The translations under genes and the position numbers were made by a program. The notes beneath the pieces were generated by a model. That model was not told the origin of the DNA. It did no database searches and saw only the letters and a list, made by a program, of their open reading frames with translations. 64,000 bases of DNA. Source: Pelagibius sp050330205 (lineage in GTDB: Bacteria; Pseudomonadota; Alphaproteobacteria; Kiloniellales; Kiloniellaceae). Of this stretch, positions 24,763 through 36,653 are shown piece by piece (positions within the stretch are counted from its first letter, which is position 1; each line of letters starts with the position of its first letter). The stretch is from NCBI GenBank assembly GCA_050330205.1, contig JBHJOA010000023.1:29772-93771 (forward strand). Reading direction: 5' to 3'.

Positions 24763-26669
24763 CAGCCCCGCTCCGCGATCTGCGCAGTCGCCACGATGGG
24801 CAGCGAACGGCGACCAGCCGGATCGCGAAGCTGGGTCTCCAGCATGATGTCGCGCGCGATCGGGGCCGCCACCGCCGAGCCGCCACCGCCGTGCTCGACC
24901 ACCACGGCACAGCAGTAGCGCGGCTTGTGAACCGGCGCGTAGCAAACAAAGAGGGCGTGGTCACGACGACGCCAGGGCAGCTGCTCATTCTTGGTCACGC
25001 CGGCGGCACGCTCGGCCATAGTGATGCGGCGTACCTGGGAGGTGCCGGTTTTGCCGGCAAGTTCCATGCCCTCATCCTCGATGCGGGCACGATAGGCCGT
25101 ACCGCGAGGGTGGTTGCTTACCGCATCCATCGCCTCTCGCATGATCTGGAGATGTTCAGGCGGCACGTCGAGCGGCGCAAAGTCCGGCATCGCGAGGCTT
25201 TCGCCCCCGGCTCCGCCCGCAACGGGCTCAGCGTCGGCGCGGACGCCGCGGGCAAGCCGCGGGATGACGCGCCGGCCGCTGGCCAGGCGCGCAGTCATGG
25301 TCGCAAGCTGCAACGGCGTGGTCAGCACGAATCCCTGCCCTATGGCGGCGATCAGCGTTTCGCCGCCATGCCACACCTCGCCGATGTTAGCCAGCTTCCA
25401 GTCGCGGGTCGGGACGACGCCGCCCTTCTCGCCGTTGATGTCGATGCCGACCGGGGCGCCGAGCCCGAAGGTATTGGCCATCGCTGCCATATTGTCGACG
25501 CCGACCTTGCGGGAGATGTCGTAGAAGTAGACGTCGCAGGAGTGCTTGATGGCCTCATGCATGTCGACCCAGCCGTGGCCGTGCTTCTTCCAGCAGTGGA
25601 AGCGTGCATTGCCCAGGGTCATGTGACCCGGACAGAATACCTTGTAGTCCGCCCGCACACCGGCCTTCAGCGCCGCAAGCGCAGGCACCATCTTGAAGGT
25701 CGAACCCGGCGCGTAGAGTCCAGCGATGGCCTTGTTAGTCAGCGGGTGCAGCGGATCGTTGATGAGGTCGTTCCACCGTTTGACCGTGAGACCGGTATTG
25801 AAGACGTTCGGATCGAAGCTGGGTGCCGAGGCCAGCGCCAGGACGTCGCCGTTCTCCACGTCCATGACGACGGCAGAGGCACTCTGCTCGCTCATCAGGC
25901 GCTGATGCACGAAAGTCTGCAGGCCGCCGTCCACCGTCAGCACGAGTTCCTGGCCGGGCTTGCCTTCGTCGCGCTTTAGCTCGCGGATGACGCGGCCGTA
26001 GGCGTTGACCTCGATCTGGCTGGTGCCGGCGCTGCCGCGCAGGGAAGTATCGTATTTCTGCTCGATTCCGTTCTTGCCGATGCGGAAGCCGGGCAGTTCG
26101 AGGAGCGGATCTCCGGTCAGGTCGCGCTCTGCAACCGCGGCAACATACCCCAGCACATGTGCCATGGAATCGGCGAAGGGATAGTCGCGGATCTGGCCCA
26201 TCTCGATGGTGACCCCGGGCAGATCGGGCCCGTTCACCTCGACGCGGCTTACCTCATCCCAGGTCAGGTTCTCGCGGACCGTCACAGGCACGAAGCTGCG
26301 CTTGCGCGCGACCTCGCGCAGGACCCGCTTGTGATCGTGCTCGTTGAGTTCGATGATATGTGAGAGCGCCTTCAGCACCATCTCCACGTCACCGGCATGC
26401 TCGCGCACCAGCACGACGCGGAAGTTCTGCCGGTTGCTGGCCAGCGGCAGGCCGAAGCGGTCGAGAATGCGCCCGCGAGGCGGCGGCAGCAGGCGCAGAT
26501 TGATGCGGTTGTCCTCCGCCAGCGTCTTGTAGCGGTCGGCCTCCACCACCTGCAGGTAGTACATGCGGGCGGCCAAGCCAGAAAACAGCAGGGCCTGGGC
26601 GCCGCCGAGCAGCAGGCCGCGTCGCGTAAACGACCTCTGGCGTTCGTTGTCCTCGTTCTTCTGGAGCAT
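24762..26669 (-). CDS. mrdA: Penicillin-binding protein 2 (peptidoglycan D,D-transpeptidase)
   Basis: A 635-residue class B PBP of the elongation complex. One N-terminal membrane helix lies at about 17-36, the dimerisation/pedestal region follows (PPPRGRILDRFGLPLASN, 63-80), and the transpeptidase domain has the SxxK motif S323-T-F-K326, SxN-type motif S377-C-D379, and KTGT at 540-543. It cross-links side-wall peptidoglycan and activates RodA. It sits between mreD (18-bp gap) and rodA (1-bp overlap). Confidence 0.97.
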   Translation of the reverse strand: MLQKNEDNERQRSFTRRGLLLGGAQALLFSGLAARMYYLQVVEADRYKTLAEDNRINLRLLPPPRGRILDRFGLPLASNRQNFRVVLVREHAGDVEMVLKALSHIIELNEHDHKRVLREVARKRSFVPVTVRENLTWDEVSRVEVNGPDLPGVTIEMGQIRDYPFADSMAHVLGYVAAVAERDLTGDPLLELPGFRIGKNGIEQKYDTSLRGSAGTSQIEVNAYGRVIRELKRDEGKPGQELVLTVDGGLQTFVHQRLMSEQSASAVVMDVENGDVLALASAPSFDPNVFNTGLTVKRWNDLINDPLHPLTNKAIAGLYAPGSTFKMVPALAALKAGVRADYKVFCPGHMTLGNARFHCWKKHGHGWVDMHEAIKHSCDVYFYDISRKVGVDNMAAMANTFGLGAPVGIDINGEKGGVVPTRDWKLANIGEVWHGGETLIAAIGQGFVLTTPLQLATMTARLASGRRVIPRLARGVRADAEPVAGGAGGESLAMPDFAPLDVPPEHLQIMREAMDAVSNHPRGTAYRARIEDEGMELAGKTGTSQVRRITMAERAAGVTKNEQLPWRRRDHALFVCYAPVHKPRYCCAVVVEHGGGGSAVAAPIARDIMLETQLRDPAGRRSLPIVATAQIAERG

Positions 26670-26687
26670 GGCCGCGATACCCGTCGC

Positions 26688-27203
26688 TTAATGCTGGAAC
26701 AGCCGCTGGCCGCGCAGGAAGGCCCAGGCCAGACAGGGATAGAACGCGGTGGTAACGAGATACTGGAAGAAAAGTGCCGCCGGATCGACAAGAGCTACCA
26801 TGGCGATGCTCGTGAGCAGCCAGGTGACGGTCAGGGCCACTGCCGCCACCACCATGAAGGCAAACCAGATCACGGCAAAGGACGCCGCCAGGAAAAACCG
26901 GTGCCGCCAGACTACGAGCGCGTGCGCCACCAGCAGCCCGACGATGCCGGGGCCGATTACACTGCCGGTCAGCAGATCCTGGAAAAACCCGATGAGGAAC
27001 ACGGCCCAGATCGGCATCAGGTCGGGGCGATGCACCGACCAGAAGAACACGCCGATGAGGGCCAGCGCCGGGACGATGGGCGACAGGTCGGCGATGCGCA
27101 GGGGCACCAGGCCGAGAAGCACCAGCAGCAGCGTCACGAAGAAGGGCGAAATGCTGCGGGCGACGACATCGAGCCGGTGCCAAAGCCCCTCTTCCTGTCT
27201 CAC
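26688..27203 (-). CDS. mreD: Rod shape-determining protein MreD
   Basis: A 171-residue membrane protein with about five hydrophobic helices. It belongs to the MreD family by position and by features such as RPDLMPIWAVFLIGFFQDLLTGSVIGPG, the conserved family segment. It anchors the Mre complex in the inner membrane. Its start overlaps the mreC stop by 4 bp, and mrdA follows 18 bp later. Confidence 0.93.
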   Translation of the reverse strand: MRQEEGLWHRLDVVARSISPFFVTLLLVLLGLVPLRIADLSPIVPALALIGVFFWSVHRPDLMPIWAVFLIGFFQDLLTGSVIGPGIVGLLVAHALVVWRHRFFLAASFAVIWFAFMVVAAVALTVTWLLTSIAMVALVDPAALFFQYLVTTAFYPCLAWAFLRGQRLFQH

Positions 27204-28099
27204 GGCTCGCTCCCTGCCGCCGCAGCCGCCCGGGCCGCCCCTACCTGCCGTTCGAAATCGAGGACGCCGGGCGTCTCGTAGTCGACGATGCGCAGCACCT
27301 CCATGTGGGCCCAGCCGACAAAGGGCTTCACCCGGAAGCCCTTCTCGGTGACCGCGGCGACCACGCCGATTGGCAGGCCCGGCGGAAACACGCCGCCGTA
27401 ACCGGACGTGGTCACGCGGTCGCCGACCTGGATTTTCGCCGTCGGGCCGAGGTAGAGCAGTTCCGGCGCATTGGTGTTGTCGCCGGCCAGCACGGCGCGG
27501 TCACGCGCGGCGCCGACCACCACCGGAACGCGGCTGTTGATGTCGGTCAGCAGCAGCACCCGGGCCGAGCGCTGACCGACCTCTGCCACGCGGCCGGCGA
27601 GGCCGTCGCCCGTGGTCGCCGCCTGACCCTTCTCGACTCCGTCGCGCGCGCCGGCATTAATCAGCACGGTCCGCACGAAAGCACCACCAGGATCGCCGAC
27701 CACCCGCGCCGTAATGAAGCGTGTCGTCGGGTCCGGCACCATGTTACTGAGGCTTCGCAGTGCGGCGTTTTCCGCCTCGAGCCGATGGGCCACCGCCTGC
27801 CACTGCAGCAGCCGGGCGTTCTGCTCCTTCAGGAACTGGTTCTCGGCGCTCAGCCGGGTGAAGGCCTCCGCCTGCTCGATGACGCCGCTGAAGGTGTCGA
27901 CCGGCTGCGATACGGCGGTGAGGATCGGGGTCACCATGTCGGTGACCGCCGTGCGCGCATTCTCGACGATGAAGGTGTTGGTCCGCCCGATCAGCATGAG
28001 CCCGAAGGCCGCGCCGACCAGAAGCAGCAGAGCAAAGCGGCTCGCCCAGGCTTTCAGCGGCGAGGCAACGCGGATCTCTGAGCCGGTCGGTTTGTTCAC
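27200..28099 (-). CDS. mreC: Rod shape-determining protein MreC
   Basis: A 299-residue protein with one N-terminal membrane helix (about 16-35), a coiled-coil stretch (about 70-115, LSAENQFLKEQNARLLQWQAV), and the beta-rich MreC periplasmic domain (VVGDPGGAFVRTVLINAG; GLAGRVAEVG; GVFPPGLPIGVV). It links cytoplasmic MreB to periplasmic PBP2. It is placed between mreB (115-bp gap) and mreD (4-bp overlap). Confidence 0.96.
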   Translation of the reverse strand: MNKPTGSEIRVASPLKAWASRFALLLLVGAAFGLMLIGRTNTFIVENARTAVTDMVTPILTAVSQPVDTFSGVIEQAEAFTRLSAENQFLKEQNARLLQWQAVAHRLEAENAALRSLSNMVPDPTTRFITARVVGDPGGAFVRTVLINAGARDGVEKGQAATTGDGLAGRVAEVGQRSARVLLLTDINSRVPVVVGAARDRAVLAGDNTNAPELLYLGPTAKIQVGDRVTTSGYGGVFPPGLPIGVVAAVTEKGFRVKPFVGWAHMEVLRIVDYETPGVLDFERQVGAARAAAAAGSEP

Positions 28100-28214
28100 A
28101 GGACCTCCTGTCGCTGCAGCCCCCCAACCAGGCCATCGAGCGACCGATTCGGGCTAAGTTACCGAACCATCACAACAAATACAAATGAAGAAACCGTTGA
28201 CTGCTAATAGATCC

Positions 28215-29255
<1,041 letters not shown>

Positions 29256-29328
29256 GGATCCAATCGCCTTTTCTTCAATCCAAGAAACATGCCGCGGAGC
29301 CCGCGGCGGTTAAAACTCCGAAACCGGA

Positions 29329-30918
<1,590 letters not shown>

Positions 30919-31321
30919 TGCCTGTCACACCCTCGTCTCGTGACCCACAATCCGGGCCGGGTGCCGCCTGGGCCCACCGCGTCCCGTCAAATCCTCGGCC
31001 TCCGGCCACGCGCCGACGACGGCGGCGTGGTGCGGCGGAAGAAAAGCTGGCGCACGACTGATCCTTCTGGACCACGGGAAGGGTTCCCTGCTTCTGACGG
31101 CCACCCCCGCAGGATGATCCGGCCTTCCGTGGCTCGCGCCGTCTCCCGTCTCGGCGCGGCGGCCCCGCCAGGGACCCGCCATTCGTCTCAGAAGCGTGGT
31201 TAACGCCTACTTTTCTAAACTCCGCTCAGGAGGTTAACAATATCTAATTTGGAAGCGTTAATAATTGCTGAAGTGCAGCGCCTTCCTACGTTTTTTTTAG
31301 CCGAGGAAGGTTTGCCGGAGG
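30919..31321 (-). promoter_or_regulatory. Long 5' leader and candidate promoter of leuA
   Basis: No gene is supported in these 403 bp. On the minus strand a candidate promoter is TTGTTA (31240-31235), a 17-bp spacer, and TAGAAA (31217-31212), which would give a leader of about 290 nt. A CCTTCCT/AGGAAGG inverted repeat (31281-31287 and 31304-31310) encloses a run of eight Ts and lies just after the GNAT stop. I found no Leu-rich leader peptide; the one ATG frame in the leader is Arg/Gly/Pro-rich. The long leader is still unusual and may carry other control. Confidence 0.4.
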
Positions 31322-31900
31322 TTACCCGGAGCGCGCTGCCGGCTTCACCGCGCGATAGAGCACGTGCCGCCGCAGCGGGCGTCCGGCGGGCAACCCAGGA
31401 TGGTCGAAGTCGTCGGCCGGGTTGTGGGTCATGCCGATGCGCCGCATGACCGCCTGGGAGCGGCTGTTGGTCGTGGCGGTGAAGGAAACGATCTCCGCCA
31501 GACCCAACTCCCCGAACCCGAAGGCAAGAGCCGCGCGGGCGCCCTCAGTGGCGTAGCCCCGGCCCCAGTGCGCGCGAGCGAGGCGCCAGCCGACCTCGAC
31601 CACGCTCTGGCCCGGCGGCAGGAAGTGGGCACCGAAGTCGGGTACCGAAAGCCCGATGAAGCCGATGAAGGGCGCCACGCCCGGCACCTCGGCCGCCCAC
31701 CAGCCAAAGCCGCGCTCTGCCATGTCCGCGCGGATACCGGCGGCCAGCGCCGCTGTTTCGTCCGCCGTCAGGGTGGATGGAAAGTGTTCCATGACCGCCG
31801 GATCGGCGTTCAGCGCCGCAAAGGGCGCGAGGTCGCTGTCCCGCCAGGGGCGCAGGACGAGCCGTTCGGTGGTGAGGGTCGGTTCGGTGCCGGTCGGCAT
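31322..31900 (-). CDS. GNAT-family N-acetyltransferase, RimJ/RimL-type
   Basis: A 192-residue acetyltransferase of the RimJ/RimL subgroup. It begins TERLVLRPWRDSDLAPFAALNAD, has VGWRLARAHWGRGYATEGARAAL (the acetyl-CoA Q/RxxGxG/A loop, about 103-125) and ends with the NSRSQAVMRRIGM segment. It transfers acetyl from acetyl-CoA to an amine: a protein N-terminus, an antibiotic or a small molecule. No neighbour suggests which. It sits alone between ilvC (92-bp gap) and leuA. Confidence 0.9.
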   Translation of the reverse strand: MPTGTEPTLTTERLVLRPWRDSDLAPFAALNADPAVMEHFPSTLTADETAALAAGIRADMAERGFGWWAAEVPGVAPFIGFIGLSVPDFGAHFLPPGQSVVEVGWRLARAHWGRGYATEGARAALAFGFGELGLAEIVSFTATTNSRSQAVMRRIGMTHNPADDFDHPGLPAGRPLRRHVLYRAVKPAARSG

Positions 31901-31992
31901 GGCGAAGCCCTGAAATCACCTCGGAGAAACACCTCGGGCCCCGCGCATCTCCTCGCGGGGCCCGGGGCCGAGCGTAAAGCCCGAAGGAACGG

Positions 31993-33012
31993 CTAGTTCT
32001 TTTCCTTGTCGACCAGCTGGTTGGCGGCAATCCACGGCATCATCGCGCGCAGCTTGGCGCCGACCTCCTCGATCGAGTGCTCGGCCGAGCGCCGGCGCAT
32101 GGCCTTGAAGGAGGGCTGGCCGGCCCGGCATTCCGTCACCCAGTCGCGTGCGAAGCGGCCGGACTGGATGTCGTCCAGGATCCGCTTCATCTCGGCCTTG
32201 GTCTCATCGGTGACGATGCGCGGGCCGCGGGTATAGTCGCCGAACTCGGCGGTGTTGGAGATCGAGTAGCGCATGTTCGCCATGCCGCCCTCGTACATCA
32301 GGTCGACGATCAGCTTCACCTCGTGCAGGCACTCGAAGTAGGCCATCTCCGGGGCGTAGCCGGCCTCCACCAGGGTCTCGTAGCCGGCGGTGATGAGGGC
32401 CGTGAGGCCGCCGCAGAGCACCACCTGCTCGCCGAAGAGGTCGGTTTCGCACTCTTCCTTGAAGGTGGTCTCGATGACGCCGGAGCGCCCGCCGCCGATG
32501 GCCGAGGCGTAGGACAGCGCGATCTCCTGGGCGTTGCCGGAGGCGTTCTGCGCCACCGCGATGAGGCAGGGCACGCCGCCGCCGCGCACGTACTCGGAGC
32601 GCACGGTGTGGCCGGGGCCCTTCGGGGCGATCATGAAGACGTCGAGATCCTTGCGCGGCTCGATCAGGTTGAAGTGGACGTTGAGGCCGTGGGCGAAGGC
32701 CAGCGCGGCGCCTTCCTTCAGGTTCGGGGCCAGGCAGTCACGGTAGATGTCGGCCTGCAACTCGTCGGGGGTCAGCATCATGACCACGTCGGCCCACTTG
32801 GCGGCGTCTTCCGGGGTCATCACCTGGAAACCGGCCTTCTCGGCCTTCTTGGCGCTGGCCGAGCCGGCCCTGAGCGCCACCCGGACGTCGGAAACACCGC
32901 TGTCCTTGAGGTTGTTGGCATGGGCGTGGCCCTGGCTGCCGTAGCCGACGATGGCAACCTTCTTGCCCTTGATCAGATTGACGTCGGCGTCCCGATCGTA
33001 ATAGACGCGCAT
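31993..33012 (-). CDS. ilvC: Ketol-acid reductoisomerase (class I)
   Basis: A 339-residue short-form KARI, which converts acetolactate or acetohydroxybutyrate to the dihydroxy acid in valine/isoleucine synthesis. GYGSQG (23-28) is the Rossmann loop and R48, S51 and S53 in LRAGSASA are consistent with NADPH preference. Further along are the EVKLIVDLMYEGG metal-binding helix and the YSISNTAEFGDY segment. A GGGAGA site precedes ATG 33012. It is downstream of the ilvB-ilvH genes but interrupted by a glutamine amidotransferase gene, so it likely has its own promoter. Confidence 0.98.
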   Translation of the reverse strand: MRVYYDRDADVNLIKGKKVAIVGYGSQGHAHANNLKDSGVSDVRVALRAGSASAKKAEKAGFQVMTPEDAAKWADVVMMLTPDELQADIYRDCLAPNLKEGAALAFAHGLNVHFNLIEPRKDLDVFMIAPKGPGHTVRSEYVRGGGVPCLIAVAQNASGNAQEIALSYASAIGGGRSGVIETTFKEECETDLFGEQVVLCGGLTALITAGYETLVEAGYAPEMAYFECLHEVKLIVDLMYEGGMANMRYSISNTAEFGDYTRGPRIVTDETKAEMKRILDDIQSGRFARDWVTECRAGQPSFKAMRRRSAEHSIEEVGAKLRAMMPWIAANQLVDKEKN

Positions 33013-33161
33013 TGCAGCCGTCTCCCATTGTCATTTTGTTGTCCGAAAAGGCTCGGGCGGGGTTCTAAAACGCCGGGGGGGAAAGCGCAACGGGATTCCC
33101 GGCATGGCGCCTTGCGCCTGCCGCATAGCCCGGAATCCGCGGATTTCCGAGGTTTTCCAGC

Positions 33162-33968
33162 CTATTCGGCGGCCTGCCGGAGGAAATCCAGATCTTCGAA
33201 GCCGACCGAAAGGTCCGGGCCGACCACCAGCACCCGGTCGGCCGGCACCGACTGCCAGGTTTCCGGCTCCTCGAGCGGCTCCGAAACGATGGAGACGGCC
33301 TGTCCGGGACCGCCCTCTGCGCCCTCTGCCGCCCGCCAATAGAGACTGGGCGGCACCCGGTCGCTGGCGTGGCGCACAGCATAGATCGAACGGCCGTCGC
33401 TCAGCGCCGCGGTGAAGCGCAGCGGCTCGCGCTCCCCCTCCTCCGCCATCACGTCGTGCACCTGGGCGAGGGTCGCCGAGAGGGCGCCGACGGGGTCATC
33501 CTCCAGGCCGTTGGCGAACAGCAGGTAGAACAGCACCTCGCTGTCGGTGGTGCCCAGGCGATGGTCGTAGTAGCGGTCGGGGATCAGTGCCTCCAGGCGG
33601 CGGCGCAGCCGCAGGTAGCCGCCGATCTGGCCATTGTGCATGAACAGCCAGCGGCCATGCCCGAAGGGGTGGCAGTTGGGCCGTGAGGAGGCGGTGCCGG
33701 TCGAGGCGCGCACATGGGCGAAGAACAGGCCGGCGCGGATCTGATAGGCGAGACTGCGGAGGTTGGGGTCGTTCCAGGCCGGCAGGACCTCGCGGTACAG
33801 CCCGGGCTCCGGCCGGTCGCCATACCAGCCGATGCCGAAGCCGTCGCCGTTGGTCGGGCTCTTGGCCTCGGTGGCGCAGAGGCTCTGGTCCACCAGGGAG
33901 TGGACCGGCTTGCAGATCAGCTCCTCGAGAAAAACCGGCGCCCCGGTATAGGCCAGCCAGCGGCACAT
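33162..33968 (-). CDS. Class II glutamine amidotransferase (YafJ/Ntn-hydrolase type)
   Basis: A 268-residue stand-alone Ntn-hydrolase. I set the start at ATG 33968 because it places the catalytic Cys at position 2 (MCRWLAYTG), as required after Met removal; the longer frame would bury it. NGDGFGIGWYG, FFAHVRAST and FMHNGQIGGY match glutaminase-domain substrate motifs. It releases ammonia from glutamine or gamma-glutamyl amides, substrate unknown; the family includes YafJ and EgtC-like proteins. No ergothioneine genes are near. It lies between ilvC and ilvH. Confidence 0.9.
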   Translation of the reverse strand: MCRWLAYTGAPVFLEELICKPVHSLVDQSLCATEAKSPTNGDGFGIGWYGDRPEPGLYREVLPAWNDPNLRSLAYQIRAGLFFAHVRASTGTASSRPNCHPFGHGRWLFMHNGQIGGYLRLRRRLEALIPDRYYDHRLGTTDSEVLFYLLFANGLEDDPVGALSATLAQVHDVMAEEGEREPLRFTAALSDGRSIYAVRHASDRVPPSLYWRAAEGAEGGPGQAVSIVSEPLEEPETWQSVPADRVLVVGPDLSVGFEDLDFLRQAAE

Positions 33969-34087
33969 CTCACCCTCGTCGAAAGTCCCCACAGACGGCG
34001 CGGACTATAGCCGACAAAGATGGAGAAAGCCTTGCAAAGAGCGCGGGGCGGGGCTGCGGCGCCCCTCCTCAACTCCCGCCGGCCGGC

Positions 34088-34606
34088 CTACAGCCCCTGT
34101 GGCCCGCGCGAGATGGCGACCACGCCAGTGCGGGACACGTCGACCAGGCCGAGGGGCTGCATGAGGTCGATAAAGACGTCGAGCTTCTCGCTCTTGCCGG
34201 TCATCTCGAAGACGAAGTGGTCGTGGCTGGAGTCCACCACCCGGGCGCGGAAGATGTCGGCGATGCGCAGGGATTCGACGCGCTTGTCGCCGCTGCCGGC
34301 GACCTTCACCAGGGCCAGTTCGCGTTCCACCGAGGGGCCGTCGAGAGAGAGGTCGCTGACCCGGTGCACCGGCACCAGGCGGTCGAGCTGGGCCTTGATC
34401 TGCTCGAGAATCTGCGGCGTGCCGGAGGTGACGATGGTGATGCGCGAGAAGCGCTGGCGCGGGTCGACCTCGGTCACCGTCAGGCTCTCGATGTTGTAGC
34501 CGCGCCCGGAGAACAGGCCGATGACGCGGGCCAGCACGCCAGGCTCGTTGTCCACCAGCACGGCGATGGTGCGCGATTCGATCTCTTGATCTTTGTGATT
34601 GGCCAT
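34088..34606 (-). CDS. ilvH: Acetolactate synthase small (regulatory) subunit
   Basis: A 172-residue ACT-domain regulatory subunit (IlvH/IlvN). The N-terminal ACT domain AVLVDNEPGVLARVIGLFSGRGYNIESLTV (about 10-39) binds valine and gives feedback inhibition. The C-terminal domain activates the catalytic subunit. It follows ilvB on the same strand with a 96-bp gap. Confidence 0.97.
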   Translation of the reverse strand: MANHKDQEIESRTIAVLVDNEPGVLARVIGLFSGRGYNIESLTVTEVDPRQRFSRITIVTSGTPQILEQIKAQLDRLVPVHRVSDLSLDGPSVERELALVKVAGSGDKRVESLRIADIFRARVVDSSHDHFVFEMTGKSEKLDVFIDLMQPLGLVDVSRTGVVAISRGPQGL

Positions 34607-34702
34607 GACGGGGTCCGGGGGCCGCGCCCCCGCTCTCTCTTGCTCTTGGGTCCGAAGGTGTCGAGGCGTTCGTTCGCTGCGCTTGCTGCGTTCCGGGGGG
34701 CC

Positions 34703-36466
34703 CTATACCAGGACCATGCCCTCCTCGGAGATCGGCTTGCCGGCCTTGTCGTCCGGGCCCAGCAGCATCTCGTAGTGGGCGGCGCCGGAGGGGATCATCG
34801 GGAAGCAGTTCTCCTCCTTGGCCACCACGCAGTCGAAGACCACCGGCCGTGGCGTGTCGATCATCTCCATGATCTTGTCGTCCAGCTCGTCGGCCTTGTC
34901 GCAGCGGATGCCGACGGCGTGGAACGACTCCGCCAGCTTCACGAAGTCCGGCAGCGAGGCGGTGTAGCTCTCCGAGTAGCGGCCGCCGTGCAGCAGTTCC
35001 TGCCACTGGCGCACCATGCCCATCCACTGGTTGTTCACGATGAACACCTTGACCGGCAGATTGTACTGCGCGATGCACGACAGTTCCTGGATATTCATCA
35101 GGATCGAGGCCTCGCCGGCGACGTCGATCACCAGGGCGCCGGGATGCGCGCGCTGCACGCCCAAGGCCGCCGGCATGCCGTAGCCCATGGTGCCGAGGCC
35201 GCCGGAGGTCATCCAGTGGTTCGGCTGCTCGAACTTGAAGTACTGGGCCGCCCACATCTGGTGCTGGCCGACCTCGGTGGTGATGAAGGGCGAGCGGTCC
35301 TTGGTCAGCTCGTAGAGGCGCTTGATGGCGTACTGCGGCTTGATCTCCTGGCCCTTCTGCTCGAACTTCAGGCAGTCGCGGGCGCGCCACTCCTCGATCT
35401 TCTGCCACCAGGCCTTCAGCGCCTTCTGGTCGAGCTGCAGCCGGCGCGCCTGCCAGGCCGCCATGAGATCCTCCAGCACCGAGCCGGCGTCGCCGACGAT
35501 GGGCAGGTCTACCATCACGTTCTTGTTGATCGAGCTGGCGTCGATATCGACGTGGATTTTCTTGGAGCGCGGCGAGAACTCGTCGAGGCGCCCGGTCACC
35601 CGGTCGTCGAAGCGCGCGCCGATGTTGATCATGACGTCGCAGTTGTACATGGCGAGATTCGCCTCGTAGGTGCCGTGCATGCCCAGCATGCCGAGGAACA
35701 GCGGGTCGCTGCCCGGAAAGGCACCGAGGCCCATCAGGGTGTTGGTGCAGGGCACGCCGAGCTGGCGCACGAAGCGGGTCAGCAGCTCGCAGGCCTTGGG
35801 GCCGGAGTTGATGACGCCGCCGCCGGCGTAGACGATCGGCCGCTTAGCCTGGGCGATCATCTCCACCGCCTCGGCGATCTTGTGGTCCTCGGCCTTGGTC
35901 TGCGGACGGTAACTGCGGTGGCTGACCTCCTCCGGCCCGATGTAGCTGGTGGTCTTGGCCTGCAGCACGTCCTTGGGCAGGTCGATGACCACCGGGCCGG
36001 GCCGCCCGCTGCGCGCGACATAGAAGGCCTCGTGGACGACGCGCGGCAGGTCGGCGACGGCCTTCACCAGGTAGTTGTGCTTGGTGCAGGGCCGGGTGAT
36101 GCCGGTGGTGTCGGCCTCCTGGAAAGCGTCGTTGCCGATCAGGTGGGTCGGCACCTGGCCGGTCAGGCAGACGATCGGGATCGAATCCATCAGCGCGTCG
36201 GTAAGACCGGTCACCGCGTTGGTGGCGCCGGGACCGGAGGTCACCAGCACCACGCCGACCTTGCCCGTGGAGCGCGCATAGCCCTCGGCGGCGTGCACGG
36301 CGCCGCCTTCCTGGCGGACCAGGATGTGCTGGATGTCGTTCTGCTGGAACAGGGCATCGTAAATCGGCAGTACGGCGCCGCCGGGATAGCCAAAAATGAC
36401 GTCAACGCCCTGATCCTTCAGGGCCTTGATCAGCATCTCCGCACCGGACTTCTGTTCCGCCGACAT
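34703..36466 (-). CDS. ilvB: Acetolactate synthase large (catalytic) subunit
   Basis: A 587-residue ThDP enzyme which condenses pyruvate with pyruvate or 2-oxobutyrate, the entry to valine, leucine and isoleucine synthesis. The N-terminal pyrimidine domain has VIFGYPGGAVLPIYDAL and the catalytic Glu in LVRQEGGAVHAAEGYAR; the central domain binds FAD; the C-terminal ThDP motif is GDV-type (IDVAGEASILMNIQEL, where Ala-Gly-Glu replaces the usual Gly-Asp-Gly). ATG 36466 is the natural start, since the longer frame runs through the leader hairpins. An unusually structured 5' leader with a short ORF suggests attenuation control. Confidence 0.97.
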   Translation of the reverse strand: MSAEQKSGAEMLIKALKDQGVDVIFGYPGGAVLPIYDALFQQNDIQHILVRQEGGAVHAAEGYARSTGKVGVVLVTSGPGATNAVTGLTDALMDSIPIVCLTGQVPTHLIGNDAFQEADTTGITRPCTKHNYLVKAVADLPRVVHEAFYVARSGRPGPVVIDLPKDVLQAKTTSYIGPEEVSHRSYRPQTKAEDHKIAEAVEMIAQAKRPIVYAGGGVINSGPKACELLTRFVRQLGVPCTNTLMGLGAFPGSDPLFLGMLGMHGTYEANLAMYNCDVMINIGARFDDRVTGRLDEFSPRSKKIHVDIDASSINKNVMVDLPIVGDAGSVLEDLMAAWQARRLQLDQKALKAWWQKIEEWRARDCLKFEQKGQEIKPQYAIKRLYELTKDRSPFITTEVGQHQMWAAQYFKFEQPNHWMTSGGLGTMGYGMPAALGVQRAHPGALVIDVAGEASILMNIQELSCIAQYNLPVKVFIVNNQWMGMVRQWQELLHGGRYSESYTASLPDFVKLAESFHAVGIRCDKADELDDKIMEMIDTPRPVVFDCVVAKEENCFPMIPSGAAHYEMLLGPDDKAGKPISEEGMVLV

Positions 36467-36653
36467 TTCTCTCTGCCTTTCGTCTGTGTCCGGCGGCCGG
36501 GTTCCCGGCCGCGCGTACCCTGCAAGGGGGTCTTCTCCACCAGGCCCGGCAGATCGCCGGGCAACGCAAAACTGGCCGGCTGAACCGGCCAGATCACACA
36601 ATCGCTAATGATTTCATTCGCTTCCCGCGCAGCTGGCGCGGCAAAGGAGGCGG
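36467..36653 (-). promoter_or_regulatory. Candidate transcription attenuator in the ilvB leader
   Basis: After the leader peptide stop (36594) come three hairpins read on the minus strand. A: CTGGCCGG/CCGGCCAG (36592-36572) is followed directly by TTTT (36571-36568), an intrinsic terminator shape. B: GCCCGGC/GCCGGGC (36562-36544). C: GCGGCCGGG/CCCGGCCGC (36512-36493). Shared GGCCGG/CCGGCC arms allow alternative pairing between A and C. A ribosome stalled at the Leu/Ile/Val codons would overlap the rising arm of A and could prevent termination. This is inferred from sequence; alternative folds were not computed. Confidence 0.6.
36594..36617 (-). CDS. Candidate ilvB leader peptide, MKSLAIV
   Basis: A seven-codon frame ATG to TGA (Met-Lys-Ser-Leu-Ala-Ile-Val) with GGGAAG five bases upstream. 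Three of its seven residues are the end products of the pathway (Leu, Ile, Val). It stops 1 nt before the terminator-like hairpin. This is the arrangement expected of ribosome-mediated attenuation. Such a short frame can occur by chance, but position, start site and amino acid content all agree. Confidence 0.6.
   Translation of the reverse strand: MKSLAIV

Noticed and set aside
30925..31182. A Leu attenuator leader peptide for leuA
   Set aside because: The only ATG frame in the leader is Arg/Gly/Pro-rich with no Leu cluster.
33683..36583. A 966-codon open frame on + antisense to the ilvB and ilvH genes
   Set aside because: It is the mirror of high-GC coding sequence (Val/Gly/Asp/His/Arg-rich, no motifs); the opposite strand has clear IlvB and IlvH proteins.
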